Shown: in pieces, positions 59,644 to 64,000 of the stretch
How positions within the stretch are numbered: position 1 is the first letter of the stretch
How the letters are laid out: each line of letters opens with the position of its first letter
Origin: an uncultured Alistipes sp.
GTDB taxonomy: Bacteria; Bacteroidota; Bacteroidia; Bacteroidales; Rikenellaceae
NCBI GenBank assembly: GCA_937911745.1
Contig: CALDPX010000059.1
Span: 1 to 64,000 of the forward strand
Direction of reading: 5' to 3'
Length of the DNA stretch: 64,000 nucleotides
Notes under the pieces: generated by a model
Seen by the model: the letters and a program-made list of their open reading frames with translations, nothing else
Database searches by the model: none
What the model was told of the DNA's origin: nothing
Translations under genes and position numbers: made by a program

Positions 59644-60510
59644 CTATTTGTTTGCAGGGTCGGGTGTGGGCATACACTGCTTGCCATCGGGGCAGCAGTT
59701 ATGGCGTTTTGCACGATGCTCTTTGAGTTTTGCATTTTGCTCGGGAGTCAAGATTTTACTAAGACTCTCGCCCGTGGCTTTTCTCATCTGAGGAGTTACA
59801 AAATTGGGATGAGGTTTACGACCCTTGTGTTGAGGTTTGCACTCGGCTTTTTTGCACTCGGCTTTTTTGCACTCGGCCTTGTTGCACTCAGCTTTGTCAC
59901 ATTTTGCCTTGTTGCACTCAGCTTTGTCACATTTTGCCTTGTTGCACTCAGCCTTCTTGCACTCGGCTTTGTCACATTTTGTTTTGTCGCACTCAGCCTT
60001 TTTGCACTCGGCTTTGTTGCATTTTGCTTTGTCGCACTCAGCCTTCTTGCACTCAGCCTTCTTGCACTCAGCCTTTTTGCACTCGGCTTTGTTGCATTTT
60101 GCTTTGTCGCACTCAGCTTTTTTGCACTCAGCCTTTTTGCACTCGGCTTTGTTGCAGTTTGCTTTGTCACACTCAGCCTTGTTGCACTCGGCTTTGTTGC
60201 AGTTTGCTTTGTCACACTCAGCCTTGTTGCACTCAGCCTTTTTGCACTCTGCTTTGGGTGTGCAATCGGGGTGTTTCATTTCGCCGCACATCTTCTTGGC
60301 GGCTTTGATATTCTTTTTAATCTCTTTGCCCTGAGCGAGGTATGTCGAATATACCTCTTTCTCTTGTGCATCTGTCAAATCCACAATTTTGTCCAAACGC
60401 TCGGTTTTGCGCTCAGCGTACTCCTTAGCGTTGAATTTGGTTTTGTCGTTTTCGCCACAGCAGGCGGTAAGAGTTGCCACAGCAACTACGAACATCAAGA
60501 TACGTTTCAT
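59644..60510 (-). CDS. Cys-rich pentapeptide-repeat lipoprotein with two LTxxQ motifs
   Basis: The 288-residue lipoprotein starts MKRILMFVVAVATLTACCGEN (lipobox Cys17). The first LTxxQ motif lies near 45-49 (LTDAQEKEVYSTY) and the second near 254-258 (LTPEQNAKLKEHRAKR), the paired motif of the Spy/CpxP (LTxxQ) envelope-stress family. Between them, residues 86-225 consist of 28 tandem pentapeptides of the form K-A-E-C-X (X is K, N or D; variants KANC, KAKC and one KTKC), giving one Cys every five residues. The C-terminus (CCPDGKQC) is also Cys-rich. Metal binding is plausible, but the function is unknown. The repeat is 15-bp tandem DNA (59836-60255). Confidence 0.85.
   Translation of the reverse strand: MKRILMFVVAVATLTACCGENDKTKFNAKEYAERKTERLDKIVDLTDAQEKEVYSTYLAQGKEIKKNIKAAKKMCGEMKHPDCTPKAECKKAECNKAECDKANCNKAECNKAECDKANCNKAECKKAECKKAECDKAKCNKAECKKAECKKAECKKAECDKAKCNKAECKKAECDKTKCDKAECKKAECNKAKCDKAECNKAKCDKAECNKAECKKAECKKAECKPQHKGRKPHPNFVTPQMRKATGESLSKILTPEQNAKLKEHRAKRHNCCPDGKQCMPTPDPANK
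59836..60255 (-). repeat. 28 tandem 15-bp units within the lipoprotein gene
   Basis: Each unit encodes K-A-E/N/K-C-K/N/D. Units are similar but not identical at DNA level, so copy number could change by recombination or slippage. The opposite strand is also open in several frames here because of the repeat. Confidence 0.9.
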
Positions 60511-60564
60511 AATGAGAATGTTTTATAGTTAGATATTATATATGTAATCCTACTTATTCGTATG

Positions 60565-60572
60565 CAAAAATA
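60565..60572 (-). promoter_or_regulatory. Promoter -7 element of the Cys-rich lipoprotein gene
   Basis: Minus strand TATTTTTG, 54 nt before the start codon. The rest of 60573-60682 contains no gene I can support. Confidence 0.45.
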
Positions 60573-60682
60573 GTGTAACAGACACATATAATGAGCCTGT
60601 AAGGGGGTGAAGCGACCAAAATTGGGGGTGAAATGACTTTGTGGTGGGGCGAACTAACCGCCAAAATACTTTTAGTGGTCCA

Positions 60683-61426
60683 CTATTGGAGCCACGACTT
60701 GAACTCCTGAGAGCGAGCTTTGCTTACAATGATGCGCTCGGGGGTATCGACCGTTAGGTTCACTGCCAAGCGACTGCCAAACCACACCGAAATATCCTTA
60801 ATGGCTCGGCGGGCGATGATAAATTGGCGGTTTGCCCTAAAAAACTCCATTCCCGCAAACTCCCCATTGATGCTTTCAAGAGTTCCGTTGATGGGGTAAT
60901 GCTTGCCATCGAGAGTGGTAACGCTGACCTGCTCGTTGGAGGTGTAGAAGAAGGCTATTTCCTCCTCGCCAACGGGTATGATGCGGTCTTTGACGTGCAC
61001 CAAAAGTCGCTTGGGGCGCGACTGCTCCACCATACGGCTCACACGCTGAGAATAGTCGGTTCGGGCTCCGTGGGTAAGCGAAACGAATTTACCCACGGCT
61101 CTCTCTACCTCCTGCTGCTTGATGGGTTTGAGGATGTAGTCGATACTATTTACCTTGAACGCTTCAAGGGCATATTGGTCGTAGGCTGTGGTGAAGATTA
61201 TGGGGGCAGTGATGGATACCTTGTCGAAAATGCGGAAGGCGTTGCCGTCTGCCAAATGGATGTCCATAAACACAAGGTCGGGAGCCTCGTGACTCTCGAA
61301 CCACTCGATGCTCTCTGCCACGCTTTCGAGCGTTGCAATAACCTCAATCTGCGGGAAAGAGTCTGCCAATAGCATCGCAAGGTTGCGACTTGCAGCGGTT
61401 TCGTCTTCGATGATTACGGCTCTCAT
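60683..61426 (-). CDS. LytTR-type response regulator
   Basis: The 247-residue protein has a receiver domain (MRAVIIEDETAASRNLA, VFMDIHLADGNAF with phospho-acceptor D55, ITAPIIFTTAYDQYALEAF) and a C-terminal LytTR DNA-binding domain (about 145-247; IIPVGEEEIAFFYTSNEQV, FRANRQFIIARRAIKDI). Partner histidine kinase gene overlaps it by 4 nt (ATGA). It probably regulates nearby envelope genes, since the Cys-rich lipoprotein gene is the next one downstream. The target is inference. Confidence 0.94.
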   Translation of the reverse strand: MRAVIIEDETAASRNLAMLLADSFPQIEVIATLESVAESIEWFESHEAPDLVFMDIHLADGNAFRIFDKVSITAPIIFTTAYDQYALEAFKVNSIDYILKPIKQQEVERAVGKFVSLTHGARTDYSQRVSRMVEQSRPKRLLVHVKDRIIPVGEEEIAFFYTSNEQVSVTTLDGKHYPINGTLESINGEFAGMEFFRANRQFIIARRAIKDISVWFGSRLAVNLTVDTPERIIVSKARSQEFKSWLQ

Positions 61427-62637
61427 TTCTCGGGTGCTATTAAGGGGAGTTTAACTATAAATCGTTTCTCGTCAGCCACCACCTCAATGTTTTGCCCGAC
61501 AACGAGTTCGTAGCGGCTCGAAAGGTTCCTCAGACCAATGCCCGTACTCTCCTCGGCTTGGAGTTTGGGATGGCAGTCGTTGCTTACGACAATATATCCC
61601 TCCTCGGCACTAATCTCAATATGCATTGGAAGAGAGGATGTTATGGTGTTGTGCTTGACAACATTTTCGATAAGAGGCTGAATGGAGAGCGGTGGCATTT
61701 GCCACGATAGATACTCCTCGCCTACGTTGACCTTGATGTGGAGTTTACCTGCGTAGCGTATCTCCAAAAGGTAGCCGTAAGCCTCCACAAATCGCAACTC
61801 CTCCTCTACGGTGGTCTTCTCCGCTTTGCCCTCCTCGATGATGTAGCGGTAAGTGTCGCTCATCTGCCCAATGTAGGTCAGCGCATCATCCGTCTTATGC
61901 TCCCTAACGAGCATAGAGAGCGAATTGAGTGAGTTGAAGAGGAAGTGGGGATTGACTTGATTGACAAGCGTGTTGTACTGCCAGGTGAGGTTTTCGTTTT
62001 TGAGCCTCTCGTTCTCCATCTCCACCACCTGCTTGGCGTAGAGTAGTTCGTAGATTTTGCCATAGAGTGCGCAGACAATCAGCGTGGCAGATAGTTTCAG
62101 CAAGGTCATTGGGTTGAACAGGTGGCGGGCGTTGGCTGTGATGATTATCTCTCCCTTCCAGGTCATCTGAGGCGCAAGCATATATGCCACTGCCAACACT
62201 ACTACACAAGTCAACAACCTCACTAAAAACCCATTGCGCTGGTGGCGTGTGGAGTCCGTCATAATCGTTAGCAGCACCATAGCCACAACGATGTAGAAGA
62301 GGATGTCAAGCCCCATAAAGATGTTGCCCCGCGAGGTCGCCATAGGGTGCAATCCATTGCGCTGGCGGTTCTGCTGGGCGATATTCTCCTCGCGTATGAT
62401 GACAACTCCTTTTAGTGAGTCGCTCTCTACGGATGGCGTGAGTTGTCGCTCGTTGGAGGTACTCTTCTTGTCCTCCACACGCTGCTCTACACGAGGTTTA
62501 ACAGGGCGTTCGGGCGAGGGCTCACTGTGAGTACCCACCATCATAAATACCAAATACGAAAAATTGAGTACCAACGATATTGTAATGGCAATAAGGCTGT
62601 TAAGAGCCACCTTGCGATAGTTTACTCTCTGTTTCAT
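61423..62637 (-). CDS. Sensor histidine kinase (LytS/YpdA-like)
   Basis: The 404-residue protein has one N-terminal membrane helix (about 14-34), a charged extracytoplasmic region (about 36-104), then three more membrane helices (about 107-126, 137-155, 177-195). The His_kinase domain contains NPHFLFNSLNSLSML (H231), and the ATPase part PPLSIQPLIENVVKH and GIGLRNLSSRYE. It is the usual partner of LytTR regulators. The ligand of the periplasmic loop is unknown. Its stop overlaps the start of the response regulator gene. Confidence 0.92.
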   Translation of the reverse strand: MKQRVNYRKVALNSLIAITISLVLNFSYLVFMMVGTHSEPSPERPVKPRVEQRVEDKKSTSNERQLTPSVESDSLKGVVIIREENIAQQNRQRNGLHPMATSRGNIFMGLDILFYIVVAMVLLTIMTDSTRHQRNGFLVRLLTCVVVLAVAYMLAPQMTWKGEIIITANARHLFNPMTLLKLSATLIVCALYGKIYELLYAKQVVEMENERLKNENLTWQYNTLVNQVNPHFLFNSLNSLSMLVREHKTDDALTYIGQMSDTYRYIIEEGKAEKTTVEEELRFVEAYGYLLEIRYAGKLHIKVNVGEEYLSWQMPPLSIQPLIENVVKHNTITSSLPMHIEISAEEGYIVVSNDCHPKLQAEESTGIGLRNLSSRYELVVGQNIEVVADEKRFIVKLPLIAPEK

Positions 62638-62690
62638 ACTCTCTAATAGGGCTTTTCGTTATTTGGCTGCGCAGAGGTGTGTATCTCTCT

Positions 62691-63236
62691 CTACTTGTTG
62701 TCTACATTGTACTCGGGGAACCACGATGCGTAGTGCATATAGTCGCGTGTGGTACGCTCCAAGGTGTTCACTTTCTGCTCGGGTGTTACCTCTTTGAGCC
62801 TCTTGGCGGGGACACCTGCATAGAGTCCGTTGGGCTCCAACACAGCACCCGAGAGCACCAAGGCGTTGGCTGCGATGATGCAACCCTCGCCAACCTTTGC
62901 ATTGTCGAGTACGGTTGCGCCCATACCAATCAGGCATCCGTCGCCAATTTGTGCACCGTGGATGATGGCGTTGTGACCAACACTCACATTGTCGCCCAGA
63001 ATTGTTACCGAGGGGTGGGGTGAGAGGTCGTAGGTGGCGTGCAGGCACGCTCCATCTTGAATGTTACACCTCTTGCCGATGCGGATGGCGTTCACGTCGC
63101 CCCTGATGATGGCACCGAACCAGATGCTGCTATCCTCACCAATCTCTACATTGCCCACAATTGTGGCATTCTCTGCCACCATCGTGCCTTTACCAATCTT
63201 TGGGGTAAAACCCCTAACGCTCTTAATTACAGCCAT
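62691..63236 (-). CDS. Gamma-class carbonic anhydrase family protein
   Basis: The 181-residue left-handed beta-helix protein contains the hexapeptide repeats (VAENATIVGNVEIGEDSSIW in parts) and the metal site of the gamma carbonic anhydrase/YrdA family: H66 (ACLHATYD), H88 (VGHNA) and H93 (IIHGA). It may hydrate carbon dioxide or have lost activity, as in many YrdA/PaaY proteins. It lies 53 nt from the histidine kinase gene and 45 nt from mazG, all on the minus strand. Confidence 0.93.
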   Translation of the reverse strand: MAVIKSVRGFTPKIGKGTMVAENATIVGNVEIGEDSSIWFGAIIRGDVNAIRIGKRCNIQDGACLHATYDLSPHPSVTILGDNVSVGHNAIIHGAQIGDGCLIGMGATVLDNAKVGEGCIIAANALVLSGAVLEPNGLYAGVPAKRLKEVTPEQKVNTLERTTRDYMHYASWFPEYNVDNK

Positions 63237-63281
63237 ATTAAGTTATATTCAGAATTGAAAATTGCGGTGTGTTTTTGGTAC

Positions 63282-64000
63282 TTAATTTTGAATTTTGCAT
63301 TTTGAATTTTGCATTTGTTTTGCCTCTTGCCAGAGGGCTTCCATCTCATCGAGTGTCATCTCTCCGATGCCTTTACCCATCTTTGCTGCGCCCTGCTCGA
63401 TATGCGAAAAACGAGCCATAAACTTCTTGTTGGTGCGCTCCAAGGCGGTTTCGGGGTCCACACCATAGAGCCTTGATGCGTTGATGAGCGAAAAGAAGAG
63501 GTCGCCAATCTCATCCTCAATACCTTCCTTGTTGCCACTACGGATTTCAGCCTCCACTTCCGATATTTCCTCTTTGACCTTAGCCCATACATCCTCTTTC
63601 TTCTCCCAATCGAAGCCTGCCGAGGCGGCTTTCTGACCTATGCGGTAGCCCTTGACCATTGCGGGGAGAGAGCGGGGAACGCCCGAGAGAACACCTCCGG
63701 CGGCTTTGCGCTCCTTCTTGGCTTTCTCGCGCAGTTTGAGCATCTCCCAATTGTGAATTACCTCTTCGGGGTTGTCGGCGTGCACCTCGCCATAGACGTG
63801 GGGGTGGCGATAGATGAGTTTGTCGCATAGGTAGTTGCAGACATCTGCAAAGTCGAAAGCCCCAATCTCTTCGCCCATTTTGGAGTAGAATACAATGTGT
63901 AGCAGAACATCGCCCAACTCTTCGCGTATGCCCTCCATATTGTGATCCGCAATGGCATCGGTAAGTTCAAAACACTCCTCTATGGTGTTGCTCCTGAGCG
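63282..64000 (-). CDS. mazG: Nucleoside triphosphate pyrophosphohydrolase MazG (5' end outside window)
   Basis: The frame is open to the window edge; the visible 239 codons contain LRSNTIEECFELTDAI and MEGIREELGDVLLHIVFYS, the first MazG metal site (EExxE and ExxD type), then a second copy FDWEKKEDVWAKVKEEISEVEAE and EIGDLFFSLINASR. The start, perhaps 20-30 codons upstream, is missing. MazG hydrolyses noncanonical or excess NTPs. An internal Met at 63938 is not the true start, because the conserved LRSNTIEE lies upstream of it. Confidence 0.92.
   Translation of the reverse strand, partial: LRSNTIEECFELTDAIADHNMEGIREELGDVLLHIVFYSKMGEEIGAFDFADVCNYLCDKLIYRHPHVYGEVHADNPEEVIHNWEMLKLREKAKKERKAAGGVLSGVPRSLPAMVKGYRIGQKAASAGFDWEKKEDVWAKVKEEISEVEAEIRSGNKEGIEDEIGDLFFSLINASRLYGVDPETALERTNKKFMARFSHIEQGAAKMGKGIGEMTLDEMEALWQEAKQMQNSKCKIQN

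Noticed and set aside
59701..60528. Open plus-strand frames opposite the pentapeptide-repeat gene
   Set aside because: A 15-bp repeat keeps all frames open if one unit has no stop; the minus frame has a signal peptide, lipobox and LTxxQ motifs, while the opposite frames have none.
60573..60682. Terminator after the LytTR response regulator gene
   Set aside because: I could find no stem of useful length; only a short GGCG/CGCC type match.

Overview
The window is about 64 kb of a chromosome from the order Bacteroidales, most likely a Rikenellaceae/Alistipes-like gut bacterium (order: confident; family: inference). The evidence is Bacteroidetes-type promoters (TAnnTTTG with an upstream TTG/TTTG about 19-20 nt away), almost no Shine-Dalgarno sequences, type B L31, a BACON-domain lipoprotein, DUF4369-TlpA lipoproteins, a large TonB-receptor-like barrel and AT-rich intergenic spacers. 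Nearly all of it is housekeeping chromosome. I see no phage, insertion sequence, CRISPR array or rRNA operon, and one tRNA (Gln).

Layout. 0-8 kb: a truncated secreted-protein gene with a rod-shaped structured RNA in its leader, dnaN plus a proofreading-type exonuclease, a LysM/periplasmic-binding fusion, typA, aroB and rsmA. 8-17 kb: two membrane proteins, rmuC, recQ, lptB, the ribosomal protein operon S6-S18-L9-L31, and an alkaline phosphatase. 17-23 kb: a complete tripartite RND efflux operon (adaptor, pump, outer-membrane channel) with a palindrome on its promoter. 23-30 kb: glyS, coaD, lpxD, ruvC and two tandem TlpA-like lipoproteins. 30-35 kb: lipid kinase, pepD, phoH and two outer-membrane barrels. 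35-43 kb: der, a candidate small RNA, secreted proteins, an SBF-like transporter, tRNA-Gln, a GNAT enzyme, a TfoX-like protein and nhaA. 43-51 kb: ruvX, def, an Omp28-like and a BACON lipoprotein, a POT transporter, carbamate kinase and a zinc-less sirtuin. 51-56.5 kb: the methionine operon metY-metX-hom and a divergent group B-like [FeFe] hydrogenase. 56.5-64 kb: a 951-residue outer-membrane barrel, a Cys-rich pentapeptide-repeat LTxxQ lipoprotein, a LytTR two-component pair, a gamma carbonic anhydrase and a truncated mazG.

Most unusual points. (1) A dispersed element of about 120 nt occurs five times, plus one decayed relative. Every copy sits immediately after the stop codon of a plus-strand gene in the same orientation. 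All share a TTTAC...GTAAA core, but the middle stem and outer arms differ between copies while staying complementary within each copy. This indicates selection for RNA (or cruciform) structure in 3' ends. (2) A lipoprotein carries 28 tandem KAECx pentapeptides (one Cys every five residues) between two LTxxQ motifs, next to an outer-membrane barrel and a LytS/LytR-type two-component system. (3) Strong Shine-Dalgarno sequences precede rpsR and rplI in the S6-S18-L9 operon, in a phylum that normally does not use them. (4) There are two candidate structured RNAs, at about 166-300 and 36.70-36.89 kb. All functions come from sequence motifs recognised by eye; no database search was run.
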